DNA of 64,000 bases from JACQKT01 sp038063055 (lineage in GTDB: Bacteria; Patescibacteriota; Minisyncoccia; UBA6257; 2-01-FULL-56-20). How positions within the stretch are numbered: the first letter of the stretch is position 1; every line of letters begins with the position of its first letter. A program made the translations under genes and the position numbers. The notes under the pieces are model-generated. The model worked only from the letters and a program-made list of their open reading frames with translations. It ran no database searches and was not told where the DNA came from. The stretch is from assembly GCA_038063055.1 (NCBI GenBank), contig JBBTVY010000005.1, positions 5,523 through 69,522 of the forward strand. Direction: 5' to 3'. Shown here in pieces: positions 13,339-23,300 of the stretch.

Positions 13339-16134
13339 TTATCGAATTCCTAATAACGGCCCAAAGGCACTTAACACTTGGGCGAAAAATCCCTGATTAA
13401 CCGGTTCAATCATTGAACCCGGGCCGAACTGCTGGCATGCCGGATCCTGATAATTTTGCATGCAGTAGGCCTGGCATTCTTCGGGAGTTTTGCAGCCGCC
13501 TGGTCCAGTAAAATCAGCGCCACCATCTCCCGATGTCGGCGTTTGCGATTGATATGCAGTACAACGAGAGTCACCTATATTGGCCTTACAAAATTCTTCC
13601 CATGAAGAGTATCCCTGCGGAATCGCCGACTGGTCCCCGCCTTGTTGCTGTTGTACCCCACTATCTCCGCCCTTGGGCTGGCAGGACTGAAATTTAGCTT
13701 GAACAGACGGGTCGGGTGTTCCCTGCTGTTGTTCTCCGTCGCCACCGCCACCGCCTAAAGAATTAAGGCAGGCCTGAAATTCACCGCATGATTTAGTAAG
13801 ACACGCGTTAACTTTTTCTTTTTGGCAGGCCTGGACTTTCGCATTAACTTTTGGATCGGGCGTACCTTGCGCTTGTGGCTGGCCGCTCGGCGCTTGATCG
13901 CCACCTTGCTGGAGAGACTTCATGCAGGCGTCAAATTCCGAGCAAGAAAACGCAAGGCAAATATCTATCTTCTCCCGAAGACAGGATAACGCTCTTGCCT
14001 GTACTTTTTTCCCGCTTTCGTCCTGTGGTCCTTCTTGTCCGGATGATTGCTGATTGCCCTTAGGCAAAGCGTCAAAACACGAGTTGAACTCGGCACAGGT
14101 GGCTTTACTTAAACAGACCTCAATTTCTTTACGGATATCCTGACCCATCAAGCTCTCGCATTTTCTCTGTGCTGTTTCTAAGGCGGGTGACTTTGCTTCT
14201 GATTGTGTTATTTTTCCGGCCTTGAATCGTCCAAAAAAAGAGGGACCCAATTCTTTCTCCATGCAGGCAAGCCACTCTGGAGGAGCTTTATCAAGTGATG
14301 TCATAAACTTACGCTGTTCTTCAATGTTTTTAAGATCTTCTTCGCTGAGCATGCCGTGGTCCTTAGCCCAGTTAAAGCAGGTGTCCTGGTTAATGACACA
14401 GAATGCCTCACAGTCGGCTTTGCTCTTGCAACCGCCGGGGCCCGAGGTGATTTTAAATTTTTTGGCCATTTCCGCTTCTTCTTTTGAGATAAAGCCGGCG
14501 CGCACCGCAAAATCCACACACTCATCAATGTGCGCTTCACTTTTGCAGTAACTGTCACACGCCTCTCGCGACCTGCAATTCCCCGGACCCTTACCGCCGG
14601 TTTTCTTCACGATATCGGCTTCCTCTCTTGTCATAAAACCAACTTTCACTGCAAAATCAATGCACTCATTAGTGTGAGTGTCGCTCGCGCAATAGGCATC
14701 GCATGATTCTTTTGTCGTGCATCCGCCGGGCAACTTTCCGCCGCTCTTAAGATACGGGAGTATTTTATTGACCGCCTCGGCGTCTTCTTTTGGTATAAAT
14801 CCGGCTTTCTGGGCAAATTCCATGCACACAACCGCATTAGCCGAGTTTTCACAATACTTCAAACAACTTTCTTTGGTTTTGCAGTTTCCCGGAAACGCCA
14901 CGCCCGCCTTTTTAACATCGGTTATCTTGCGTATTTCTTTTAATTCGTCGGCACTGGCCAATTTAAACTTTTCCACAAAATTGACGCATTCCTCCAGGTG
15001 GTCAATGTCTTCGCAGTATGTTCGGCAGGCAACCTCATCTTTGCACTGGCCGGGACTTTCTCCTTTTTCCATTGCCGCAAAAACACCTTTTTTCTCCTCA
15101 GGCACTTCTATCGTTAATCCGACTTTTTTGGCAAATGTGACACATTTTGAGTAATTGCTTGATACACTGCAGTAGGTTTTGCAATCTTCTTGGCTACCAC
15201 AACTCCCCAACTCTACTACCGGGTATGCAATGGCCACTGGTTCAGGTATTAACATTCCCCGTGGTTCAGATGTCTGTGGTTCAGACCCTAGATACGACTG
15301 ACACCTGCTATCGTTGCCCACATTGAATGTGGACACAATTTCTGATTGACTCAACGTCCTGTTGTATACGGAAACCCCACCGATCACGCCGAAGAAAGGT
15401 TCGGCAGCGCCACCCCGGTCCCATGCCCCGAGCGTGAATGGCGCCTCGCTTGTGGTGTTGGCGCCCGGAGCTTCGGCGGTTCCTTTCAGCTTGCCATCTA
15501 CATATAATTTCATGGTACCGGAGCCGTCTCTCGTAGCAACGACATGGTACCAAGTATCCGTGTTAATAGTCGTAGTGATTTTACCTCGGGATTCGCCAGA
15601 GATACCGGCGGATTCTCCTGCAAAAAACTCCAACATTCGATCATCCCCGCCCGCTTTCAGCCAATATCCATACCCGGGACCTCTCACTGGATAATTTGAC
15701 TTTCTGATGATGTTACCTGCGGGTATTCCACTGCCGCGGAGCCCCAAACGAAACCAAACTTCCAATGAAAACGGGCCTGTTCCAAAATTTAAACTCTTGG
15801 AATTTTCCATCCTGATATATCCGCTGGATCCATCAGGATGAAAATTATTCCCATTTTCCCAAGAACGAATAGTGACTCCGCCATGGATCGTTCCATTATT
15901 TCTCGCCTTCATATCCGCGACGGTTTTCATCTCCGAGGCGGTTTTCCCCGTAACCGTATCTCCATTCCACCGACTAACCAAACCAGAAGGGGGTTCTGGG
16001 CAAATCTTTCCAGATAGTGAGGTCTGTCCAATTCCTTCTCCTTCGTTTTGAGCAAAAACGATATAAGTGCTGACTAAAAACAACAAGACTATTATTGATG
16101 GGAATATAAAAGTTTTCTTCGGAGAGATTGGCAT
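13339..16134 (-). CDS. Exported LamG-domain protein with tandem four-cysteine repeats
   Basis: 931 aa from ATG 16134, which follows the stop of the preceding gene by one base and begins with a hydrophobic signal/anchor (FIFPSIIVLLFLVSTYIVFA). A LamG/concanavalin-like domain (about 45-260; SGYIRMENSKSLNFG, FSLEVWFRLG, WYHVVATRDGSGTMKLYVDG) is followed by at least six repeats of about 35 residues with the spacing C-x6-C-x3-C-x8-C (for example CKTKESCLKYC and CRSREACDSYC). More Cys modules with Gln/Gly-rich linkers and a final CKTPEECQAYC unit follow. Probably disulfide-braced and displayed outside the membrane as an adhesin-like protein. Confidence 0.8.
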   Translation of the reverse strand: MPISPKKTFIFPSIIVLLFLVSTYIVFAQNEGEGIGQTSLSGKICPEPPSGLVSRWNGDTVTGKTASEMKTVADMKARNNGTIHGGVTIRSWENGNNFHPDGSSGYIRMENSKSLNFGTGPFSLEVWFRLGLRGSGIPAGNIIRKSNYPVRGPGYGYWLKAGGDDRMLEFFAGESAGISGESRGKITTTINTDTWYHVVATRDGSGTMKLYVDGKLKGTAEAPGANTTSEAPFTLGAWDRGGAAEPFFGVIGGVSVYNRTLSQSEIVSTFNVGNDSRCQSYLGSEPQTSEPRGMLIPEPVAIAYPVVELGSCGSQEDCKTYCSVSSNYSKCVTFAKKVGLTIEVPEEKKGVFAAMEKGESPGQCKDEVACRTYCEDIDHLEECVNFVEKFKLASADELKEIRKITDVKKAGVAFPGNCKTKESCLKYCENSANAVVCMEFAQKAGFIPKEDAEAVNKILPYLKSGGKLPGGCTTKESCDAYCASDTHTNECIDFAVKVGFMTREEADIVKKTGGKGPGNCRSREACDSYCKSEAHIDECVDFAVRAGFISKEEAEMAKKFKITSGPGGCKSKADCEAFCVINQDTCFNWAKDHGMLSEEDLKNIEEQRKFMTSLDKAPPEWLACMEKELGPSFFGRFKAGKITQSEAKSPALETAQRKCESLMGQDIRKEIEVCLSKATCAEFNSCFDALPKGNQQSSGQEGPQDESGKKVQARALSCLREKIDICLAFSCSEFDACMKSLQQGGDQAPSGQPQAQGTPDPKVNAKVQACQKEKVNACLTKSCGEFQACLNSLGGGGGDGEQQQGTPDPSVQAKFQSCQPKGGDSGVQQQQGGDQSAIPQGYSSWEEFCKANIGDSRCTAYQSQTPTSGDGGADFTGPGGCKTPEECQAYCMQNYQDPACQQFGPGSMIEPVNQGFFAQVLSAFGPLLGIR

Positions 16135-16135
16135 A

Positions 16136-16375
16136 TTATTCAAAAGGGTTTTTATAAATTGTATCAAAGGGATTTTTTTGTTCTTTGAAGGGATTAGTAT
16201 CCGGCACCTGACCCTGAAGTTGGTTTTGTGTCTTGTCAAAAATTTCGCTCCCCAGCGAAGGAACTCCTTCCGAAGACGGGGCTTGCTTACTCTTTGACCA
16301 ATACCAAAAACCGACCCCGCCGACCGCGAGAACCAATACAGCGACAACAATAGAGATGAGTTTCTTATTACCCAC
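16136..16375 (-). CDS. Small membrane-anchored protein with NPF-rich tail
   Basis: 79 aa from GTG 16375: one transmembrane helix (LISIVVAVLVLAVGGVGFWYW) and a polar external tail containing PDTNPFKEQKNPF and ending YKNPFE. A TAAAAT box lies about 7 nt before the start. Its stop is one base from the start of the LamG gene, so the pair is an operon. Function unknown; the NPF-repeat tail suggests a spacer or docking segment. Confidence 0.7.
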   Translation of the reverse strand: MGNKKLISIVVAVLVLAVGGVGFWYWSKSKQAPSSEGVPSLGSEIFDKTQNQLQGQVPDTNPFKEQKNPFDTIYKNPFE

Positions 16376-16583
16376 AGTTATTATTTTATTATATTTTAAT
16401 TATACCTTATTATACCTTATACCAAAATTATCGACGCGAGAGGCACAACCCAAACTTGGAGGCCCGCTAATAACGATTTTATCGAGAGGCCGAATAGCCC
16501 TGAAAACGCTCAATAAACGCTCAATAAACCGATTTATTTCACCGACTTGACAGACCGCTGATTTCGGCCTACCGTTAAAACAT

Positions 16584-17825
16584 ATGAAAAAAATACTTTT
16601 CCTTACTCTTATTGCGGTCATCGCGCTGGTTTCCGTAAGCGCGGTCTTGGTCGCCTCAAGCGCCAGCGACCGTTTACCCGGGCAGGTGCTCGTCAAATTT
16701 AAAGAAGGTACGCCCGCGCATACAGTTGAAGCGGTTATTAATTCCGGCAGAGGAAAAATTGCCGATAGAATCGAAGCGCTCGGCGTTTTGGTGGTAAGCG
16801 TTCCGGCGGCTCAAGAAGAGAGAGTCGTCGCCGCGCTTTCCCGCAATCCGCACGTTGAGTACGCGGAGTTGGATTATCTCGCCTTCGCCGTGCTTACTCC
16901 AAACGACCCATCTTTTGCGCCGAATCAGTGGGGATTGGAAAACACGGGACAGAGTATAGGAGGACAGGAGGGTTCGGTGGATGCTGATATTGATGCTCCC
17001 ACTGCCTGGAATACGACTCTGGGTAGCAGTAGCGTGCGGATAGCCATTCTCGATTCCGGTATTGACCAAGACCATGAGGACCTCTCCGCTAAAATTGTTG
17101 TTCATCGGAATTTTACGACTTCTACCACAACTGACGACCTCTACGGTCATGGCACTCATGTAGGAGGAATAGCGGCGGCTATAACCAATAATGGAATTGG
17201 AGTTGCCGGGGGCTGTCCGAATTGCGTTTTAATGAACGGGAAGGTGCTGGGCGATAACGGCTCCGGAGCATACTCGTGGATAACCAATGGAATCATCTGG
17301 GTGGCTGACAACGGCGCCAAAGTGATTAACTTGAGCCTCGGCGGAACCTCTCCTTCCAAGACACTGGAGAGAGCGGTGAATTATGCCTGGAACAAGGGCG
17401 TGGTGGTAGTGGCAGCGGCAGGAAACTGCGGCTGCAGGCAGAAAATTTATCCCGCCGCATATAAGAACGTGATTGCGGTTGCCGCAACCAACAATCTGGA
17501 TAAAAAAGCGTCTTTCTCGAGTTATGACGCGCGCTGGGTGGATATAGCGGCGCCCGGAGAAAACATCTTCTCGACTTTTCCGAACCACGCATTTTACATC
17601 CAGACACTATACGGCCGCTCCCAGAACTACGATTTTGCGAACGGGACCTCCATGGCTTCCCCAATGACTGCCGCCGCAGCCGCGCTTGTTTGGTCAACCC
17701 CTTACGGGACATCGGCCGCGGCAGTGCGGTCGCGCTTGGAACAAACAGCCGACAAGATTGGCGGCACCGGAACATATTGGTTCTCGGGACGGGTCAACGC
17801 CGGCGCGGCGGTTGCGCCTCAATAA
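16584..17825 (+). CDS. Secreted subtilisin-like serine protease (S8)
   Basis: 413 aa: signal peptide (1-28), inhibitor I9-like propeptide (about 29-100; PGQVLVKFKEG, VEYAELDYLA), then a peptidase S8 domain. The catalytic triad is complete: Asp157 in AILDSGID, His189 in GHGTHVGG, Ser356 in NGTSMASP; oxyanion Asn281 lies in AAAGN. Two extra Cys pairs (CPNC, CGC) are unusual for bacterial subtilases and may form disulfides. No C-terminal anchor, so probably released or wall-bound. A TTGACA at 16545-16550 with a weak -10 (TACCGT) lies directly upstream. It stands alone between divergent and convergent neighbours and may process the surface proteins encoded nearby. Confidence 0.92.
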   Translation: MKKILFLTLIAVIALVSVSAVLVASSASDRLPGQVLVKFKEGTPAHTVEAVINSGRGKIADRIEALGVLVVSVPAAQEERVVAALSRNPHVEYAELDYLAFAVLTPNDPSFAPNQWGLENTGQSIGGQEGSVDADIDAPTAWNTTLGSSSVRIAILDSGIDQDHEDLSAKIVVHRNFTTSTTTDDLYGHGTHVGGIAAAITNNGIGVAGGCPNCVLMNGKVLGDNGSGAYSWITNGIIWVADNGAKVINLSLGGTSPSKTLERAVNYAWNKGVVVVAAAGNCGCRQKIYPAAYKNVIAVAATNNLDKKASFSSYDARWVDIAAPGENIFSTFPNHAFYIQTLYGRSQNYDFANGTSMASPMTAAAAALVWSTPYGTSAAAVRSRLEQTADKIGGTGTYWFSGRVNAGAAVAPQ

Positions 17826-17846
17826 GCCGACTAAACGCTGATTTCC

Positions 17847-17880
17847 AAAACAAATAGCGCCTAACGGCGCTATTTGTTTT
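17847..17880. terminator. Bidirectional intrinsic terminator between protease and helicase genes
   Basis: 15-bp stem AAAACAAATAGCGCC/GGCGCTATTTGTTTT, loop TAAC, with T-runs on both sides. Confidence 0.9.
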
Positions 17881-17916
17881 TATTTTTCCGGCCGCAGATA
17901 ACTCGCTCCTTTGAAT

Positions 17917-19179
17917 TTACCTTCTCCTCCATTTCGGGGGATTGAATCGGCGCTGTTGCGGGCGTCCCTGGTATCGGCTGAAACTGGAACCGGGACGGCC
18001 GCGGCCCGGAACGGGACGCCTTGCCCCGGCGTAAGACGGAGCGGAAGATGTCATCATTCGCGCCGGAGGAAGTTCGGGAAGTTTTGAAAGCGGCAGGACG
18101 GAACGGATAAGGCGCTCAATGTCGCGGACGTCGCCTTTCTGGCTGGGCATGGCGAATGAAATTGCGTGACCGGCGCCGCCCGCGCGCGCGGTCCGCCCGA
18201 TGCGATGGACGTAATCTTCCGAGCTTTGCGGAAGGTCGTAATTAAGAACGAGTTCTATTCCCTTCACGTCTATGCCTCTCGCGGCAATGTCGGTCGCGAC
18301 AAGAATGCGGTATTTGCCGTTGCGAAATCCTTCAAGCGCCTCTTTCCGCTGTCCGAGCGAGCGATTGGAGTGCAATTCGGCGGATGAATATCCGAGTGAG
18401 CGGATTCCGGCGGCAAGTTTTTTGGCTCCGTGTTTAGTTCGGGAAAAAACGAGCGCCGAACCGCGGTATTCCCCCAATATTTTTTCCAAAAGCCGCGACT
18501 TGTCATGTTTCTCCACAAAGAAAAGTTCCTGGGTGACTTTCTCGACAGTAGTGCCGGAAGGAGCGATTTCTATTCGCACGGGGAGTTTCATGTAACCCCT
18601 CGCTATCGCGACGATTGCCTGGGGCATCGTCGCCGAAAAAAGCATTGTCTGCCGTTCGCGGGGAAGAACGTTCAATATCCGTTTCAGTTGCGGAGCGAAA
18701 CCCATATCGAGCATCCGGTCGGCTTCATCGAGCACGAGAATGGCCACCGACTTCAAAGAAACCGTCTTTTGTTCCATATGGTCGATGATTCTTCCCGGCG
18801 TTCCGATAACGATTTGCGGATTTTTGCGGAGCGCTTGAATCTGGCGGCCGATTGGTTCGCCGCCTATCAAAACCGCGGCCCTTACCCCGAGAGTCGTTCC
18901 AACTTTATGAAAAACATCGTGTACTTGAAGGGCAAGTTCCCGGGTCGGCAGGATAACAAGTCCCTGCTTCCCGCTAAGAGCCATCTGAAGCATGGGTACT
19001 CCGAAAGCCAGGGTTTTTCCGGTTCCCGTTTGCGCGACGCCTATGAGGTCTTTCCCTTCGATTGCCGGAGGAATCGATTTTTCCTGAATAGGGGTGGGAA
19101 TCTTAAAGTGAAGGCGGTCGAGCACCCCCAAAATATTCGGCGCGATGCCCAGATTATGGAAACCGGAATGTTGGTTCAT
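17917..19179 (-). CDS. DEAD-box ATP-dependent RNA helicase (RhlE-like)
   Basis: 420 aa. All core motifs are present in order: FKIPTPIQEKSIP (Q motif), AQTGTGKT, PTRELALQ, TPGR, DEAD (DEADRMLDMGF), SAT, then the second RecA domain with ATDIAARGID and HRIGRTARAG. The C terminus is basic and rich in Arg/Gly/Pro (GRGRPG, RYQGRPQQRR), as in RNA-binding tails of RhlE/CshA proteins. Likely unwinds structured RNA in ribosome assembly or mRNA decay. A single gene between two terminators. Confidence 0.93.
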   Translation of the reverse strand: MNQHSGFHNLGIAPNILGVLDRLHFKIPTPIQEKSIPPAIEGKDLIGVAQTGTGKTLAFGVPMLQMALSGKQGLVILPTRELALQVHDVFHKVGTTLGVRAAVLIGGEPIGRQIQALRKNPQIVIGTPGRIIDHMEQKTVSLKSVAILVLDEADRMLDMGFAPQLKRILNVLPRERQTMLFSATMPQAIVAIARGYMKLPVRIEIAPSGTTVEKVTQELFFVEKHDKSRLLEKILGEYRGSALVFSRTKHGAKKLAAGIRSLGYSSAELHSNRSLGQRKEALEGFRNGKYRILVATDIAARGIDVKGIELVLNYDLPQSSEDYVHRIGRTARAGGAGHAISFAMPSQKGDVRDIERLIRSVLPLSKLPELPPARMMTSSAPSYAGARRPVPGRGRPGSSFSRYQGRPQQRRFNPPKWRRR

Positions 19180-19266
19180 ATTATGAATACCATAACATAA
19201 AATCCCCGACCGAAAATAATGTCAGAAATCAGAACGCAAAAAAGTTTCATCGTGACAATTCCATAA

Positions 19267-20256
19267 TTATAGAATTTTTATTTGGGACAAAGAAACATAC
19301 TGGTTGATGAGTAAAATGCCGACAACAAGAAGAAGAATTAGAAGTCCATTCATTATAAGGCGCGCGTGCTGAACTTCTATTTTTACGAATATATTAAGCG
19401 CAAGGGCGATAATGGTGAGGAGTCCGGCCGCATAAAATAGGTAATTTAAAGTTTTTCTCGGAGATGCCGTAATTGATTCTATGCTTCCCGTCTTATCCGA
19501 AACGCCCGCTATGGTTCCGGGCCTTGAAACCGAAGAAGAATCAGCCGCAACTTCATCTCCTTTTACGGCAACAAACCCCGCGGAACCGGAAGTACCGGCA
19601 ACTGTTTCATCTTTTATGATTGAAAGCTGGGCAGGATAACCGGCAGCCGATGTCTGTTTTATTCCCGGCAACGGCGCTTCGGCGGCATAGGACTTTGCCG
19701 GTCTGCCGAAAAACTGCACAACAAAATTTGCCTCCCGTCCCTTATAGATTCCCTTAGCGGCGGCAACGCCTATTTCGGTAAAATTGACGCTTAAAACATT
19801 TTCCCTGTGCGACGGCGAACTCATCCACGCGTTTACCACGTCGCTTGAATCAATGAAATTAACCGCCAAATTTTCCCCGGCGTAAGAAAACTTGTAGCCG
19901 ACATCCGCGAACCAATACCATGGCGCAACGCCGTCAGGACTTGTATGCGCGAAATACCCTTTTTCGGCCATATCTTTGACCTTTTCCATCGCAGCCGCAT
20001 CAAGGAGAGAATTTCTTTTAAGCGAAGTTAGATTATAAAGCTCCCTGCTTGTATTTGTTTCATCGACAATCGCGCCGGGCATTATAAGCCCAAAAAATCT
20101 CGAATCCGGGAGAATAAAAAACGCGCCCAGCAAAAACATGATTTCCGCGCCGGCAAGGATAATTGCCAGAAAAAGCACCGATTTGCTTCTCAAAATATGC
20201 GGTTGGTCGTCGTTTTCCTCATGAGGAATGAAATATTTTTTGAACCAGGCGAACAC
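19267..20256 (-). CDS. CAP (SCP/PR1-like) domain membrane protein
   Basis: About 329 aa from GTG 20256. The ATG at 20283 is rejected because codons 5-7 of that frame are a TATAAT box with a TTGAAT -35 at 17-nt spacing. Layout: short cytoplasmic N terminus, a transmembrane helix (SVLFLAIILAGAEIMFLLG), then a CAP domain with SLLDAAAMEKVKDMAEKGYFAHTSPDG, AGENLA and NAWMSSPSHRENVLS; the His and Glu residues of the CAP cavity are kept. A Ser/Ala-rich linker and two C-terminal transmembrane helices follow. Bacterial CAP proteins are mostly uncharacterised exported proteins. Confidence 0.85.
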   Translation of the reverse strand: MFAWFKKYFIPHEENDDQPHILRSKSVLFLAIILAGAEIMFLLGAFFILPDSRFFGLIMPGAIVDETNTSRELYNLTSLKRNSLLDAAAMEKVKDMAEKGYFAHTSPDGVAPWYWFADVGYKFSYAGENLAVNFIDSSDVVNAWMSSPSHRENVLSVNFTEIGVAAAKGIYKGREANFVVQFFGRPAKSYAAEAPLPGIKQTSAAGYPAQLSIIKDETVAGTSGSAGFVAVKGDEVAADSSSVSRPGTIAGVSDKTGSIESITASPRKTLNYLFYAAGLLTIIALALNIFVKIEVQHARLIMNGLLILLLVVGILLINQYVSLSQIKIL

Positions 20257-20262
20257 GTCCGC

Positions 20263-20291
20263 ATTATACAATACAACAAACAAAAATTCAA
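20263..20291 (-). promoter_or_regulatory. Promoter of the CAP-domain gene, leaderless
   Basis: -35 TTGAAT (20286-20291), 17-nt spacer, -10 TATAAT (20263-20268), only 6 nt from GTG 20256. The -35 overlaps the T-run of the upstream gene's terminator. Confidence 0.75.
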
Positions 20292-20314
20292 CCCCGTGTA
20301 TTTCCGGGGCTGAA
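20282..20314 (-). terminator. Intrinsic terminator of the LTD/peptidoglycan-binding gene
   Basis: On the minus strand: TTCAGCCCCG, 8-nt loop, CGGGGTTGAA, then TTTTTG. Overlaps the next gene's promoter. Confidence 0.85.
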
Positions 20315-20354
20315 TCGAGGTTTTCGCGCCGCTGTCTTTCGGGACTCCCGTTTT

Positions 20355-23300
20355 TTATCCGGGAACTTGAGACCTAAGAATTTCGGACAATTGCTGCAAC
20401 AGGCCGAGAAGCTTGACTTGTAGCGCCAAAACTTGGGCGTTGAGAGCTTCTCGGCTGGCCGAGGTCGTGCTGGCTCCGGCAACCTGACTGCCGTTCAGTC
20501 GCGCTCGGGTAAGCGGGCCGACAAATCCAGTAGCGGAAATGCCGTATTTTTGCTGATAGGCCTTTACTCCTTTTTCGGTCAGCGGGCCGAAGTATCCCGT
20601 AACTCCTCCGGAATAAATTCCCTCTTCCGCGAGCCGTTTTTGAAGCTCCTCGACATCTGAACCGCGCGAGCCGACTTTAAGGTTTTGAGTGAACTGGAAG
20701 ACAGAAACTCCGAGTACTTGTCCGGATGGCAAGGCGGAAGCAGGAACTGGAGTTGGGGCTTCTTGCGTCTGGATAAAACCACCGCCTCCGCCTCCTCCAG
20801 TGCCGCCACCGCCGCTATTGGCCGGAGGACCGCCTACCACCGGTCCTTGAGTGTATGTAGTGAAACTGGTGAAGTGCTTGGTCCAAATTACCAGGTCGGA
20901 ACCAACGTCAATCTTGCAGTCCCCCGCCGTTCCAAGCTGGGCATCAACCGCCGCTTGGTTGTCCGCATCGCAAACGGTGGTTATGTTCGTGAACGCGCCA
21001 CCGCGGGAATAACCCGCATATTTGCCCGCCTGTCCCGCTATAAGAATTCTCACGGCTTTGCTAAAGAGCAATTCGGTGTCCCCATAACCAATTTCTATAA
21101 CCGAGGATACATCAGCGGTGTTGCCGGGCAGAGGTACGGGGTTTACGCTTGAATTTGCTTTGACCTGCGGAAGGTTCACGATGCCTGTCCATTCGGAACC
21201 GCTCGGCGCAGTGATAGTCGTACCGGACGAAATGGCTACACTGACATTCCCCACAGTTGTATCGGAATTCACGGTAATGGCAACTGGAAGAGTTGCCGAA
21301 TCGCCGCTTTGAAGCGCGGCAACATTGAGAGTTGCGTCATTAACATCTTCCGGCACCGTGATTGTTGAGTCGCCGACAACAGAACCGTCCACAACGGCTT
21401 CCGTAAAAGTTACATCGAGAGTCGTGCTGGGAGCAAGAATTACTTGGTCTTCTAAGAGAACATTAACAGTCACCGTATGCGTTCCCACCACCAAATTGTC
21501 AGCGGTATCCACCAGTTCGTATGTAATGGTGTAGGAGCCGGCCGGTGCGTTGGAGTTGAATTTGATTTTGTCTGCGTTGGTGAAGACGTCGTTTGTAACC
21601 AATGAAAATCCGATATCGGTAGTGCAAGTATTGGGATCATCATGACCGCTCGGGAGTACCGCATCGCAGGAGCCGGTAGCGACTAAATCATTGCCAACTG
21701 CCGCAAGCGGATAATGATATGCGTCGGTTAAGGAATCAGTTTGATCTTTCCAACCGACTTCATCCAAGTCCACCATGTCGGCGGTAAGAGCCGATGGCCC
21801 GTTAACCGTCACTTTCCATTTGATGGTTTCGGGGTCTCCAGTTCCAATCGCAGGGCCGGTATAAGTTGTGGCGCGGCCGATGTATGCGTCACTGCCACGG
21901 GCAAGAGTTGAACCGATTTGAGGAGAAAAATCCACGTTGACATCAGCTGGGTCAGCGAGAGTGATGACAGAGGTAATAACCTCAACCGTTACCACATGCG
22001 TTCCCACCACCGAATTGTCAGCGGTATCCACCAGTTCGTATGTAATGGTGTAGGAGCCGGCCGGTGCGTTGGAGTTGAATTTGATTTTGTCTGCGTTGGT
22101 GAAGACGTCGTTCGCATCAAGCGAGAAGCCAACCAGAGTGGCGCAACCATTGTCGTGCAAGTCGGCGACATCGCAAGAGCCAGTTACGATAAGATTGACG
22201 CCCACTTGTGTAAATGGATAATGGAATGTGCTCGCGACTATTCCGGCGCCGTCAGGGTCATTGAACCCGACTTCGTCTAAATCCACCATGTTCGGTGTAA
22301 GAACCCCAGGCCCGCTAACCGTCACTTTCCATTTGATGGAGTCAGTGTCTGCTCCGAGAACAGGGCCTGTGTAGGTCGTGGCGCGGCCGATGTATGCGTC
22401 ACTGCCACGGGCAAGAGTGGTGTCGATTTGAGGAATGAAAATTTCACTGACTACAGTCGGATTCGCAATGGTGATGATGGCGGGATAAACAACTTCAATC
22501 GTTGCAGCGGTAAGTTCGTTGGAAACTGGACCGCTACCATTTGCATATACTAATTGGCGTTTAATTGTGTAAGTGCCGAGAGGCGCTAAGTTCGTAAATC
22601 TTATTCTATCTACATTGGTAAAATTATCATTAAGGTCAACCCCAAAGGAATCTACTGCTCCTCCTCCATGATCAGGTGTAGATTCAGAACCTTGCGCTAC
22701 TAAAGTGCCGCTTCCCGTAAATGGGTAATGGAAAGTTTCAATATTAGTGGTAACTAAATCTTTCCAACCAATCTCGTCTAAATCCACCATGCTGGAGACG
22801 AATCCCGCTGGACCTTCTATTGTAATTTTCCATTGAACACCTGGAATGATTTCAGCAAAACTTGAAACTGAATTAATGCTATAATAAGCATTTATGTTTT
22901 GAGCTAAGGGACTTTCAAGCGCCGGTTCAAATGTTGTAGCGTTAATTGTAAGATCATCAGGACTCGGTCGTGTTAGGGTAACTTCTCCCGTAACGTTCAC
23001 ATTTACGACGTAGGCATTACTTAATACAAAATCTGGGTCTGGAGATGTATTTACAAGTTCGTAGGTAATAATGTAATTACCCAGCGAAGCATTGGAATTG
23101 AATTTAATTTTGTCGGCGTTGGTGAAGACATCGTTTTCATCAAGCGAGAAGCCAATATCGGTCGCGCAATCGGTATGGTCGGTCATATCAACCGTATCGT
23201 CGCAGGAGCCGGTGGCAACAAGACTGCCATCCTCTTGTTCCATAAATGGATAATGGAATACATCGGTTGGGGCGGAGGAATCGGTTTGGTCAGTCCAACC

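Noticed and set aside
21989..22171. Antisense frames with identical Thr/Pro-rich peptides inside the LTD gene
   Set aside because: They mirror the tandem repeat of the sense gene and have no independent support.
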